Shown here: positions 16,567 to 24,924 of the stretch, piece after piece
How the letters are laid out: every line of letters begins with the position of its first letter
How positions within the stretch are numbered: the stretch's first letter is position 1
NCBI RefSeq assembly: GCF_039548895.1
Contig: NZ_JBCLVG010000001.1
DNA length: 64,000 bases
Origin: Orlajensenia stereocauli
GTDB taxonomy: Bacteria > Actinomycetota > Actinomycetes > Actinomycetales > Microbacteriaceae
Strand: one strand, 5' to 3'
Position numbers and translations under genes: made by a program
The notes under the pieces: model-generated
Told to the model about the DNA's origin: nothing
The model's input: only the letters and a program-made list of their open reading frames with translations
Database searches by the model: none

Positions 16567-17991
16567 ATGGCAGATAGCAGTCGGACGAGGGTGCTCACTT
16601 CCCAGCAGGATGATTTCCCCCGCTGGTACCAGGACGTCCTGGAGAAGGCCGAGCTGGCTGAGAACGGTCCGGTGCGCGGCACGATGGTGATCCGACCGTA
16701 TGCCTACGGACTGTGGGAGCGGATGCAGGCAGAGGTCGACGGGCGCATCAAGGCGACCGGCGCCGAGAACGTCTACCTGCCCCTGTTCATCCCGCAGTCC
16801 TACCTGGAACGGGAGGCCGAGCATGTCGAAGGATTCAGCCCTGAACTTGCCGTAGTCACGCACGCGGGTGGGAAGGAGTTGTCTGAGCCGGTCGTCGTCA
16901 GACCAACGAGCGAGACCTTGTTTGGCGAGTTGATGTCCAAGTGGATCCAGTCGCATCGAGATCTGCCCATGTTGTTGAACCAATGGGCAAATGTTGTGCG
17001 GTGGGAGATGCGGCCGCGCCTGTTCCTTCGGACGTCGGAGTTCCTCTGGCAGGAGGGCCACACCGCGCATGCCACCCGTGAGGACGCGAACGCTTACGCG
17101 CTACGCATTCACCTGGACGTGTATCGCGATTTCTTGCAGAACGTTCTAGCGATTCCCGTACTTGTAGGAGTCAAATCCCGGCGCGAGCGGTTCGCTGGGG
17201 CGATCAACACGATGACCTGCGAGGCCATGATGGGCGATGGCAAGGCGCTCCAGATGGCTACCAGTCACGAGTTGGGGCAGAACTTCGCGAATGCATTCGA
17301 CATCACCTTTGCCGACAGCTCGGGGCAGGTCGAAACGTGCTGGACGACGTCTTGGGGCTCCAGCACGCGGATGGTCGGTGGTCTGATCATGGCGCACGGT
17401 GATGACCGAGGAATCCGCGTTCCGCCCCGTGTCGCGCCGGTGCAGGTCGTAGTGGTCGCGGTGAAGGGCGATGAGCGGACCATGACGACTGCTTCCTCGC
17501 TCGTCCGTGAGCTGGTCGAGGTGGGGGTGCGTGCCCGGCTCGACAATCGGACCACGCAGGGCTTCGGCCGGCGAGCCACAGAGTGGGAACTCAAGGGTGT
17601 CCCGGTGCGTCTGGAGGTCGGTCCCCGCGATCTCGAATCGGGCCAAGCGACGATCGTGCGACGCGATACCGGTGACAAGACCGTGGTGGCGCTCGACACG
17701 ATCAGCTCGACAATCGTCAAGCTGCTCGAGAGTATGCACACCGAGATGATCGAGGCGGGCCGCCAGCGACTGGCGGACCGGACCGTGGGTGCTGAGTCCG
17801 TGGCTGAGGCTCTCGACGCTGCCAAGACAGGTTTTGCGCGAATCCCATGGGATCAACTCGGTGAGGAAGGCGAGGACACACTCAACCGCGAGGCTGTAAG
17901 TGTCCGCTGCCTGCAAACCCGCGAAGGAACAGTGCCGGGCAGCGGAGACCTCGACGCCGAGCTCATGGCGATTGTGGGCCGGAGCTATTGA
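16567..17991 (+). CDS. proS: Prolyl-tRNA synthetase, archaeal/eukaryotic-type
   Basis: A 474-residue class II synthetase that charges tRNA-Pro. Class II motif 2 is visible (MRPRLFLRTSEFLWQEGH, with the upstream PTSET proline-site loop near residue 115) and motif 3 as SWGSSTRMVGGLIMAHGDD (about 262-280). The anticodon-binding domain starts near residue 300. The protein lacks the roughly 180-residue editing insertion of the common bacterial enzyme, so it belongs to the shorter archaeal-like class, which some actinobacteria have alone and others as a second copy. It is a single gene; no regulatory leader was found. Confidence 0.93.
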   Translation: MADSSRTRVLTSQQDDFPRWYQDVLEKAELAENGPVRGTMVIRPYAYGLWERMQAEVDGRIKATGAENVYLPLFIPQSYLEREAEHVEGFSPELAVVTHAGGKELSEPVVVRPTSETLFGELMSKWIQSHRDLPMLLNQWANVVRWEMRPRLFLRTSEFLWQEGHTAHATREDANAYALRIHLDVYRDFLQNVLAIPVLVGVKSRRERFAGAINTMTCEAMMGDGKALQMATSHELGQNFANAFDITFADSSGQVETCWTTSWGSSTRMVGGLIMAHGDDRGIRVPPRVAPVQVVVVAVKGDERTMTTASSLVRELVEVGVRARLDNRTTQGFGRRATEWELKGVPVRLEVGPRDLESGQATIVRRDTGDKTVVALDTISSTIVKLLESMHTEMIEAGRQRLADRTVGAESVAEALDAAKTGFARIPWDQLGEEGEDTLNREAVSVRCLQTREGTVPGSGDLDAELMAIVGRSY

Positions 17992-17997
17992 CCCATC

Positions 17998-19488
17998 TCA
18001 ACTGAGCGGCACCTCGACGAGGTGGCGCTTGCTGAACTCGCCATCCGTGACCGTCACCGACCGCACAGCCACGAGGTAGCCCTCTTCTCCGCTCAGGCGG
18101 TAGCCGACCTCATCCGTCTCTGGATCAAACTCGACGACTCCGCGATCGCACGGGTCGTGCAGCTGGCGCTGGGCTCGATCAAGCGCCTCTCGCGCGTTCA
18201 TCTCGCCCTCTCCTTGGTCGGATGCCGGCTCGGCCTCCCAGCGCTCCCGCACGTCGACGGTGCGGTCAAGGATGCGATGCAGACGGCCGGAGCGGTCGAG
18301 GGTGATCGCCACATGTCCGTCGCCTCCGCTCGCCACAGGTGTGCCGTCGATCCGCTGCCGGTAGTGCGCCGTCACGTCGGACACCTCGGCCTCGACGACA
18401 TCGCCGGACCGACTGACACCGGCGTGGCGGGTGCTGGTGAACTGGTCGAAGACGAGGTCGTGGACGCCGTCCGGATCGAACTGGCGCGCCGCCTCGTCGG
18501 CCGCCGCCCGCAGCACGTCTTCCGGGGCGACCTCCGCGGCGCGGTCCAGCGGTGCGACGGTGATCGAGACGCTGCCGTCGGCCAGGAGCACCAGCCGCGG
18601 CGACTCCCGGCGCTGCAGGAAGACCAGGCGGCTGGACCGCCCGGGATCGCCGACAGTCGCGGCCACTGCCTCGACACCGAACCGGCCGGCGAGGTCGGAC
18701 ACCCGGTCGAGATCACCGCTTCTCCGAGCGAGCGACAGGTGCAGCCGAGCGGGCAGTTCATCGGGACTGAGCTTGGATTCCGACTTCGCCGCGGGCGATC
18801 CGGCCCAGCGCCACCAGTACCAGTCGTCGGCGACGCGGCTTCCCGAGAAGAGCCGTTCGTTCCAGAGTCGATTCTGGGCCTCCGCAGCCGTCGCACCGCA
18901 GGCCACAGAGGAGACCACCTGATCGGTGCGGTGGCCCAGGCTGTTGTCCTGCCAGGCCTGGCTGAACGAGCTGCCCGAGTTCCAGCGGTCGAAGAAGCCG
19001 CCGCCGTAGCCGCCCCAGTCGTAGGAGATGCTGCCGTAGCCGAAGATCATCCGCATGCCGACGTTCGCGGTCGACCAGGTGCGGAACGGGTCGTCACCGC
19101 CATCGATCCGCACCGAGTTGCAGGTGCTGAGGAACAGGTAGCGCAGGTCTTGGTCGGCCAGGCGCATCCGATCGGAGGTGGCGCGGTTGCGTCCGCTCCA
19201 AACGGCACCCATCGGCGAGTTGAAGACCCCCGCGGCGTCCATGGCGCCGTGGCTGGAGTGATAGTAGACCCTCACAGAGTCCATGCCGAGGGCATCCTGC
19301 CAGTCGTCGAAGTCAGCGTCGAAGCGCCACTGCTTCACGTTGCCGTCCTGGGCATGGAAGTTGACGCCGGCGAACCGGCCGACGTAGTCCAGGAAGCCGC
19401 TCGTGTCGTCGTGCGTATGTTTCAGCGTCTTCACCGTGGGCTCGGCGAACGTCTGGTTCGAACTTCCGGCGTACAGGTTGTCTGACAT
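17998..19488 (-). CDS. DUF6345-like protein with caspase-like His/Cys pair
   Basis: A 496-residue soluble protein with no signal peptide. The N-terminal 230 residues contain a strand-H-G segment (RVYYHSSHGAMDAAG, about 72-86) and a strand ending in cysteine (LRYLFLSTCNSVRIDGG, about 114-130), the order and spacing expected of caspase/gingipain-fold peptidases. They are followed by GMRMIFGYGSISYDWGGYGGG. I associate this with the DUF6345 family from memory. The C-terminal half is strand-rich without a familiar motif. The ATG has a strong ribosome site (GAGGAGGA). It converges on proS with only six bases between. Confidence 0.6.
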   Translation of the reverse strand: MSDNLYAGSSNQTFAEPTVKTLKHTHDDTSGFLDYVGRFAGVNFHAQDGNVKQWRFDADFDDWQDALGMDSVRVYYHSSHGAMDAAGVFNSPMGAVWSGRNRATSDRMRLADQDLRYLFLSTCNSVRIDGGDDPFRTWSTANVGMRMIFGYGSISYDWGGYGGGFFDRWNSGSSFSQAWQDNSLGHRTDQVVSSVACGATAAEAQNRLWNERLFSGSRVADDWYWWRWAGSPAAKSESKLSPDELPARLHLSLARRSGDLDRVSDLAGRFGVEAVAATVGDPGRSSRLVFLQRRESPRLVLLADGSVSITVAPLDRAAEVAPEDVLRAAADEAARQFDPDGVHDLVFDQFTSTRHAGVSRSGDVVEAEVSDVTAHYRQRIDGTPVASGGDGHVAITLDRSGRLHRILDRTVDVRERWEAEPASDQGEGEMNAREALDRAQRQLHDPCDRGVVEFDPETDEVGYRLSGEEGYLVAVRSVTVTDGEFSKRHLVEVPLS

Positions 19489-19805
19489 GGGGGTCCTCCT
19501 CGGGTCGGGTCACCGCCAGAGTAGGAACATCGAGATTCGCGTCACAGGGTGTGAGCACTGAGCCGTCACCGGGCGGGCACGCACCCTACGGTGGGGCCAC
19601 CCCCACGCGCACCCAGAATGATGCACAGACTCCGACCATCACGACCCAGCCGGCTTGAAAACCGAGGACAGACAGTGACCTGGACCGCACGACTCATCTC
19701 CCCGAAGACGAGCTCGCCAGCGCACCCTTCTCCGACGCCCGCAAGGGGATCGGCCTGCGTGAGCATGGGTCCCACCGAGTGGCCCCGTGTGGAAGGTTTG
19801 ACACT
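19489..19805. other. Intergenic region without supportable gene
   Basis: The 317 bases separate two divergent genes. Short open frames exist (for example from the GTG near 19676), but their translations are Pro/Ser/Thr-rich and unconvincing. The GGAAGG at 19791 serves the kinase-like gene downstream. No palindrome was noticed. Confidence 0.4.
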
Positions 19806-20573
19806 ATGCGTCTGAGTCCGCCGCCCGACACGGCACTACACGCGTTCGGTGTTCACGAAGCCGAACCTCTGATGGGCGGCAGGGACGAGTCGTGGCGAGC
19901 GAACGGCCTGGTCTTCAAACCGCATCGGTCGACCGCAGAGCTCGAATGGCTCGAGACGCTCCCCGTGACCACGTCAGTGCGCGTCGCGAGACCTGTCCGA
20001 TCTGGTGACGGTCGCCTCGTCGTCGACGGATGGTCCGCAATGCCCTACCTCGTCGGTGCCCATGTCCCGGGTCGATGGCGAGACATCGCGGAAGCGGGAC
20101 GCTCACTGAGCCGCGAGCTCAGCGAGATGATCGAACCCGCGTGGATACGAAGTCGCACCGATCCCTGGGCGGAGGCTGACCGCATCGCATGGGAGGACCA
20201 GAAACTGCCGAAAGCGGCTCCCCGCTGGCTGCGTGCGCTGGCTGAGCGACGAACGCCAGTTGACCGGCCGGGGACGCTCATCCATGGCGACTTGACCGGC
20301 AACGTCCTTTTCGAGGAGGGGCTGTCGCCTGCCGTCATCGACCTCAGCCTGTACTTCCGACCCTCGGAGTTCGCGGTCGCCATCATCGTGGTTGACGCCG
20401 TGTGCTTCGAAGGGGCACCAACCAGCACCCGACACCTGCTCACCGACGCTGACACAGAACAGCTTCTTCTTCGGGCCATCCTCTTTCGAGCCACAACTGA
20501 CCTCGTGCGCGATCACGACGTCGCCGAGGGCCCTTACACGTCCGCTATCGCTCTGCTCAAGGCCGAACGCTGA
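19806..20573 (+). CDS. Aminoglycoside-phosphotransferase-like kinase (TIGR02569-type)
   Basis: A 255-residue protein of the kinase-like fold. The catalytic loop is HGDLTGNVLF (H160, D162, N167) and the metal-binding aspartate is in AVIDLS (D179). The N-lobe is short and diverged. These are family-level marks of APH/choline-kinase-like enzymes; the small actinobacterial subgroup it resembles has no established substrate, so antibiotic resistance should not be assumed. The ATG at 19806 follows AAGG by nine bases. It is a single gene with no partner. Confidence 0.75.
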   Translation: MRLSPPPDTALHAFGVHEAEPLMGGRDESWRANGLVFKPHRSTAELEWLETLPVTTSVRVARPVRSGDGRLVVDGWSAMPYLVGAHVPGRWRDIAEAGRSLSRELSEMIEPAWIRSRTDPWAEADRIAWEDQKLPKAAPRWLRALAERRTPVDRPGTLIHGDLTGNVLFEEGLSPAVIDLSLYFRPSEFAVAIIVVDAVCFEGAPTSTRHLLTDADTEQLLLRAILFRATTDLVRDHDVAEGPYTSAIALLKAER

Positions 20574-20591
20574 GGGATACGCTTACGGCCC
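20569..20591 (+). repeat. Dispersed intergenic repeat, diverged copy
   Basis: Reads GCTGAGGGATACGCTTACGG, a slightly diverged version of the core repeat. It begins inside the last codons and stop of the kinase-like gene. Confidence 0.5.
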
Positions 20592-20834
20592 ATTCAGCTG
20601 ACCCGTTCGCCGGCACCTTCATCTTCGCCGGGCTCGCCAACGGCATCCGGGGGATCATCACAGCTTTCGTGCCGTGGTTCATGCGTCCGAGGATCCCAAG
20701 AGCACAGCGGCGGCTTGCTGTCCCGATCGGCCAGGAGTAGGGCACATCGGGCGCTCACTTCGGTTGGAACCCGACTGGAAATGTCGGGATGTCAGGGGTT
20801 CTGTGGTTGTACATTGCATCAGATGGGGGATTAC

Positions 20835-21539
20835 ATGCAGCGGGGAAGCTTTGCGACCGCTTGTTTCGTGGCCGTCGTCGTGGGGACGTTGCTGACTGGG
20901 TGCGCTGACACTTCGGCGACCCGCGCCACCGGTCCGACGACGACAGCAACACCGACGCCGACGCCGACTGTCGTGTCGTTCGACATGCCTTCGGACCTCG
21001 GGCCGGCTCCTGCCTCGGATGCCCTGAGTGATGAGCAGATCGAAGCGCTCCGGGTGCAGAACCAGGAGCAGAACTGGCAGGACGTCCTGAAGCGGTTCCC
21101 TGACGCGGTGCGACCAGACGTGACCTTCGCTGGCTACCTCACCCCCGCTGATGACATCGTCGCAGTGATGACGCCCTGCTACACGGCGTTCAACATCGAG
21201 CTCGAGCACGGAAGCACTGTCGACGGCAAGGTGGTCTCAGTAGGCCCGGCGAACCTCGACGAGCAGGGAGAGATCGCCAGCTACGTGTGCCGGTCCACCC
21301 ACCCGAGCAAGCCCATCGCGCCGATGAACACAGCCCAGAAGGAGTGGTTGTATCGCTACCTGACTGAGTTCCTCGCCCCATGCTTCGCCGCGAATGGCAT
21401 CGAGAACCCACCAGCACCCAGCCGGACCGACTTCGTGGCCCAATGGCCGAACCAAGGATGGTGGCCCACTAGCGGCAACGCACCCATGGGTACTGATCAG
21501 GATCTCGCCCTTCAGCGCGCCTGCCCAGGTCCTGAATGA
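20835..21539 (+). CDS. Lipoprotein of unknown function
   Basis: A 234-residue lipoprotein. The signal peptide has a lipobox (LLTGC; the cysteine is lipidated), followed by a Thr/Pro-rich linker (TATPTPTPT) and a soluble domain with paired cysteines (TPCY, YVCRS, APCFA and RACPG) that may form disulfides outside the cell. The ATG at 20835 has GGGGA five bases upstream; an upstream in-frame ATG (20823) is less likely. No family name is recognised. The product is attached to the outer face of the membrane. It is a single gene. Confidence 0.75.
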   Translation: MQRGSFATACFVAVVVGTLLTGCADTSATRATGPTTTATPTPTPTVVSFDMPSDLGPAPASDALSDEQIEALRVQNQEQNWQDVLKRFPDAVRPDVTFAGYLTPADDIVAVMTPCYTAFNIELEHGSTVDGKVVSVGPANLDEQGEIASYVCRSTHPSKPIAPMNTAQKEWLYRYLTEFLAPCFAANGIENPPAPSRTDFVAQWPNQGWWPTSGNAPMGTDQDLALQRACPGPE

Positions 21540-21582
21540 CAGCGCGCGCCGTACTCCCGTGTTCCGTCGGAATGGACCAACG

Positions 21583-21607
21583 GCGGATAGCGGAATCCGC
21601 TACGGCA
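21583..21607. repeat. Dispersed repeat, palindromic variant
   Basis: Contains GGATAGCGGAATCCGCTACG, in which GTAGCGGA-type arms face each other. It is related to the ends of the copy at 4641-4675. It lies in the 302-base gap after the lipoprotein gene, which also holds the tentative Cys-rich frame described separately. Confidence 0.4.
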
Positions 21608-21620
21608 GGTCGCGATGTGC

Positions 21621-21755
21621 TCAGGATGCATCGCAGACGCAGCAGGTGGCGTGGCACGCAGGTTCCACCCGAGCCATGAGGGCAGGGCGGCCCTCGCGGA
21701 TGAGCGTTCGGCGAGCCGAGCCGCCCTGACCGTCAAGGACTGAAAATCCGGCCAC
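21621..21755 (-). CDS. Possible Cys-rich peptide gene
   Basis: An open frame of 44 codons from GTG at 21755 (the frame extends further upstream) ending in a cysteine cluster, ACHATCCVCDAS. Third codon positions are mainly G or C, as in real genes of this genome, but there is no good ribosome site. An inverted repeat (AGGGCGGC and GCCGCCCT) lies within it. It could encode a metal-binding or ribosomally made peptide, or be chance. No maturation enzyme is visible nearby. Confidence 0.25.
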   Translation of the reverse strand: MAGFSVLDGQGGSARRTLIREGRPALMARVEPACHATCCVCDAS

Positions 21756-21841
21756 GCTGCCCGTCTCGTAGGCGAGTAGTCTGGATTCGCGACCGCCCGC
21801 ACTAGCGCGAGCGGCCACTCCCTTCGACGGGAGGTCGCGGC

Positions 21842-22570
21842 GTGGGAGACGATGCGGGACGACACCTGCTCGAGCAGCGTGTGTACTCGAGGTCATCAGC
21901 TGACGAGCAAGAGCAAGACTTCACCGACCCGGACACCGGTGAACTCTTGCGGGTTCGCCCGTCGGTGTGGGAACTCATGCTGTACGACCGGCGAGCGGGA
22001 ACTGAGGGGTGCGTTGAAGTCCTGCCACCAGTCCGTGGCGATGACCACCGTTCACCAAACGCAGCCAAACGTCATCACGGGGGTGGCCAGATCCTCGCCA
22101 CTGGCCTTGCCACTGGTGCCTTGATCGGTGCTGCCAGTGTCGCCATCGTCGACGGGGTGACGATTGAGCAGGACGACGAGGTCGATACTTCAACCACAGG
22201 CGCTGAGGTGATGTTGGAAGCCGTATTCGAGAATCGCGACTACCCGGTAGCGGATCCTGGCGTTGTCGCAACAGCCGGGTTCTTCCCGGAGTCGTTCCGG
22301 CTCCTCGCCTCGAATGTGTTCATGGAGGACAACGCGCAGATCTTCGCCGCCATGAGAACCGACGGAGCCTACTGTCTCGTCTCGGTCGCGGGTGGTGTCC
22401 GCACAGCCAGCCGGTGCGGTTCCGAGACGGACATGACAACAGGCGGGCTGCGGATGGTGAACTCTGCGCGGAGCGTACGCGGCGGCGGACTGATGCAGGT
22501 CGTGGTGGAGTGGCAGGCGGACGGGTCGATCACATGGCATCCGGAACCGGAACCCACCACGGGCAGGTGA
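21842..22570 (+). CDS. Single-span membrane protein of unknown function
   Basis: A 242-residue protein: a charged cytosolic N-terminus with a Tyr/Arg-rich stretch, one hydrophobic segment at about residues 82-105 (ILATGLATGALIGAASVAI) and an extracellular domain with two cysteines (AYCLVS and SRCGSE). GTG at 21842 has GGGAGG about nine bases upstream. The family is not recognised. It is a single gene; the layout resembles actinobacterial surface proteins that follow a lipoprotein gene but is not linked to it by overlap. Confidence 0.65.
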   Translation: MGDDAGRHLLEQRVYSRSSADEQEQDFTDPDTGELLRVRPSVWELMLYDRRAGTEGCVEVLPPVRGDDHRSPNAAKRHHGGGQILATGLATGALIGAASVAIVDGVTIEQDDEVDTSTTGAEVMLEAVFENRDYPVADPGVVATAGFFPESFRLLASNVFMEDNAQIFAAMRTDGAYCLVSVAGGVRTASRCGSETDMTTGGLRMVNSARSVRGGGLMQVVVEWQADGSITWHPEPEPTTGR

Positions 22571-22684
22571 AGCAGCTGTCTACCCGCGGCGGCCGTGTGC
22601 AGTCGATACGACAGAGCTCCACAGATGATCCACTGCACCAGGAGAGGGCCAGCATGTGCGTTCGCTGATTGTGAGAGCGGCGCT

Positions 22685-22831
22685 TCAGCCCCCTCCGAGA
22701 TCGATCAGGCGTTGCTCCGTCACCTGCACCTTCGAGCAACGTGCACATTCGAAGTAAGGTTCCACGTCGGGTTCACGTCGAACAACCCATTTGTGAAAAC
22801 CGAGCCGGCACCAGATCGGCTTCTTGCGCAT
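22685..22831 (-). CDS. 48-residue zinc-ribbon protein
   Basis: A short gene found by direct reading. The product starts MRKKPIWCRLGFHKW and continues to FECARCSKVQ. Cys8, His13, Cys29 and Cys32 form the CxLGxHxW...CxxC pattern of small zinc-ribbon proteins (DUF1660-like, common in phages and actinobacteria). AGAGGTG precedes the ATG. It is the only supportable feature in the 393-base space between the neighbouring genes. Function unknown; nucleic-acid or protein binding is the usual guess for this fold. Confidence 0.6.
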   Translation of the reverse strand: MRKKPIWCRLGFHKWVVRREPDVEPYFECARCSKVQVTEQRLIDLGGG

Positions 22832-22963
22832 GTTGCACCTCTTTGTCGCAACGCAGCTACTTGCCCAGCACGATACCCGTCAGCGGATCTCGGCGCGACC
22901 GCCAGGCGATGTCGTGCTCATTCCGAGAGCTCAGCAGTCACTCAGATCCAGCGAAGTAGGGAT

Positions 22964-23164
22964 TCAGAGGCGAGGGTTCTGATTCCGAATCTGCCGTTTG
23001 AGTTCCTCAGCTTGTGCCGCCGCCTGATTCAACTCGCGTGCTTCGTCCGGATCGGTGAGTTCCCTCCGTCGATTTCGGCTACTCGACCATCGGGAAACGC
23101 CCCACCATAAAGCCGCCAGCACGATACCCGCTACGACGATGATGACCACTGACCAGACGTCCAC
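22964..23164 (-). CDS. Small membrane-anchored protein
   Basis: A 66-residue protein with an N-terminal membrane segment (residues about 4-22, VWSVVIIVVAGIVLAALWW) followed by a charged, coiled-coil-like cytosolic tail rich in Arg, Glu and Gln (ARELNQAAAQAEELKRQ). The start is GTG at 23164. Many actinobacteria carry proteins with this architecture; none has a defined role that I can name. It lies upstream of the zinc-ribbon gene on the same strand, 132 bases away. Confidence 0.65.
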   Translation of the reverse strand: MDVWSVVIIVVAGIVLAALWWGVSRWSSSRNRRRELTDPDEARELNQAAAQAEELKRQIRNQNPRL

Positions 23165-23449
23165 GCCATCAGAGTACTCCCGAGGTCATCATCCTTGCCG
23201 CGGGCTCGATCGCGATGTTCCTGCAAAGCGGACCAGGGTGGATGCGTTGGCAGAAAATGGGTCACCGGTACACTCCTCGGCGCGATCGGGATGAAGCTGG
23301 CACGTGACGCCCCCGCACCCGCGGTATCCGGATAGCGCACCGTTCCGAGGCGCAGGCCCCCGTCCGATCGAGGATCCTTCATCGAGTCGGATGCGGCGGC
23401 GGACCTGAGAAGATCGAAGTGTGATCAGTTCCCGTCCTCTCGAGCCCGT

Positions 23450-23605
23450 ATGGCATTGCCGATGAAACAGGTGTTCGACGGATCACCGATCCGTGAAGGG
23501 CTCGGCGCGGGCGTTGTGCTCGCCCCACACCGCCGTCGGCTGATCGGCCAACGCAACAGTCATTTCCTGGAGGCGCTGTACTACCCGTCGACTGGAACCT
23601 GGTGA
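23450..23605 (+). CDS. Possible 51-residue protein coupled to DUF1990 gene
   Basis: A 51-codon frame (MALPMKQVFDGSPI...) whose stop overlaps the GTG of the next gene (GTGA). The translation is fairly protein-like (LAPHRRRLIGQRNSHFLEALYY). There is no strong ribosome site. Overlap of this kind is the rule in operons of this genome, which supports the frame, but no family is recognised. Confidence 0.35.
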   Translation: MALPMKQVFDGSPIREGLGAGVVLAPHRRRLIGQRNSHFLEALYYPSTGTW

Positions 23606-24078
23606 CCGACCCACAGTTGCCCGAATGGCCTGCGGACGAATCGAGCCCATTTCGTCGCTTCGAGGTGTCGACCCGAATCGGCGGCGGGGATGAGGTCTGG
23701 GAGCGCGCCTCACATGACGTCCTGCGTTGGAAAGTGAAGACCCGGAGCGGGTTTGCCGTCACCAATTCGGAATCGGTTACACCGGGCGCCCAGCTCATCA
23801 TCACAGCCCGGGCAGTCGGGATCACCGTCCGGGAACCAGTCCAAGTGGTGTCCGTCATCGCGACAGCGTCACGCGTCGGTTTCGCCTACCGGACACTCCC
23901 AGGACACCCCGTCACGGGCGAGGAAGCATTCATCGTCCACCGCGAGGGCGAGGATGTATACCTCACCATCCGCTCGCTCACGCGCCCGGCACCACGGCAA
24001 CCATGGCGGGCGCTCTACCCCCTACTTCGCGTTGCCCAGCGTGTTGCCCGACGACGGTACCTCCGCGCCCTGCGCTGA
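23602..24078 (+). CDS. DUF1990 family protein
   Basis: A 158-residue protein. The C-terminal half carries family hallmarks: a glycine-rich strand VGFAYRTLPGHPVTGEEAF, then LTRPAPRQPWRALYPLLRVAQRVARRRYLRAL at the very end. The N-terminal region starts at RRFEVSTRIGGGDEVW, close to the normal beginning of the domain, so it seems nearly full length. GTG at 23602 overlaps the preceding short frame. DUF1990 members are soluble, single-domain proteins of unknown activity, common in actinobacteria. Confidence 0.8.
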   Translation: MTDPQLPEWPADESSPFRRFEVSTRIGGGDEVWERASHDVLRWKVKTRSGFAVTNSESVTPGAQLIITARAVGITVREPVQVVSVIATASRVGFAYRTLPGHPVTGEEAFIVHREGEDVYLTIRSLTRPAPRQPWRALYPLLRVAQRVARRRYLRALR

Positions 24079-24208
24079 CGTCGTCCCGTACGCAGATCCG
24101 CTTCCGAACGCCCGAAGTCCCCTGAACGCCGTATCGACGGTTGCGATCCGTGGTGGGTGACGTGAACAGGGGCTGTCGTGGCCGACAGATGGATGGGTGA
24201 ATCGCAGC

Positions 24209-24868
24209 ATGGATGATCGTGGTGCCCAGATGGCAGAGACTCTTCGCCGAATAGAGCTGGATCTCCCAGAGGTGGCGCCTGCGCTCTGGAGAAATCTGCG
24301 AGGACCGATCGACGAGGAGCGACTAGCGTCGGTGCGGGCCGCTATCTCGCCGATGCCGCTTCCGGTCGAACTCGAGGTGTTGCTGCGCTCGCACGACGGC
24401 CAGCCGGCGCATGGTGAGTGGTGGCCAACGCTCGATTGTGGTCCGCTCGTGGGTTCGGACAGGCTGGTTGAGTTGGTGACCTGGTTCCGGACGGAGACGG
24501 AACCGTGGCAGTGGAGCAAGGCGTGGATCCCGATGACGCAACAGCAGTGGTGCCAGGCCGTCATAGACGCGGTGCCGGAGCGATCGGGGACGATCATCGA
24601 CGCGAGCTGGCCCGACCTGCCTCGAGCCATTGCGCCGAGCCTCGCCGACGCCGTTGGCGAGGCGGTGGATCTCGGTCGAGCTGGTCTTCTGCCCACCTCC
24701 AGTGAGGATCGTGCGAGGCGAGCAGATCGTGCCGCGTTCCTCGATGATCTCTGGCATACAGCGTGGGCGTCCAACGTCCTCCGACGTCGCAGCGAGATCG
24801 ACCCGGGAACTTGGCCGGGATCCTGGGGAGGGCCCCATCCCATGGATGGTCCGGAAAGGCGCCTGTGA
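24209..24868 (+). CDS. SMI1/KNR4 (SUKH) family protein
   Basis: A protein of about 219 residues with the SUKH-type arrangement: an N-terminal helix (LRRIELDLPEVAPALW), then PVELEVLLRSHDGQ (about 52-66), where the L-x-x-H-DGQ piece is diagnostic, and GEWWPTLDCGPLVG. SUKH proteins are often immunity proteins of polymorphic toxin systems, but many are free-standing; no toxin gene is adjacent here. The start is uncertain: ATG at 24209 or GTG at 24197. It is a single gene, soluble. Confidence 0.75.
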   Translation: MDDRGAQMAETLRRIELDLPEVAPALWRNLRGPIDEERLASVRAAISPMPLPVELEVLLRSHDGQPAHGEWWPTLDCGPLVGSDRLVELVTWFRTETEPWQWSKAWIPMTQQQWCQAVIDAVPERSGTIIDASWPDLPRAIAPSLADAVGEAVDLGRAGLLPTSSEDRARRADRAAFLDDLWHTAWASNVLRRRSEIDPGTWPGSWGGPHPMDGPERRL

Positions 24869-24924
24869 AACGAGGCAGCTCAGCCGAAGACCGGGGTGCG
24901 GTCGTGAACCGGTTGAAGATCCCC

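Noticed and set aside
18022..19485. A long plus-strand reading frame antisense to the 496-residue gene
   Set aside because: It mirrors the codon pattern of the minus-strand gene, has no recognisable motif or ribosome site, and the minus-strand product has coherent domain features.
19806..20573. Aminoglycoside resistance gene
   Set aside because: Only the general kinase motifs are present; the sequence belongs to a chromosomal actinobacterial subgroup without shown resistance activity and lies in no mobile context.
22595..23110. A 171-codon plus-strand frame
   Set aside because: Overlaps two short minus-strand genes with better motifs and ribosome sites; its translation lacks any domain character.
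24209..24868. Toxin-immunity locus because of the SUKH protein
   Set aside because: No polymorphic toxin, Rhs or WXG100 gene lies nearby; SUKH proteins also occur alone.
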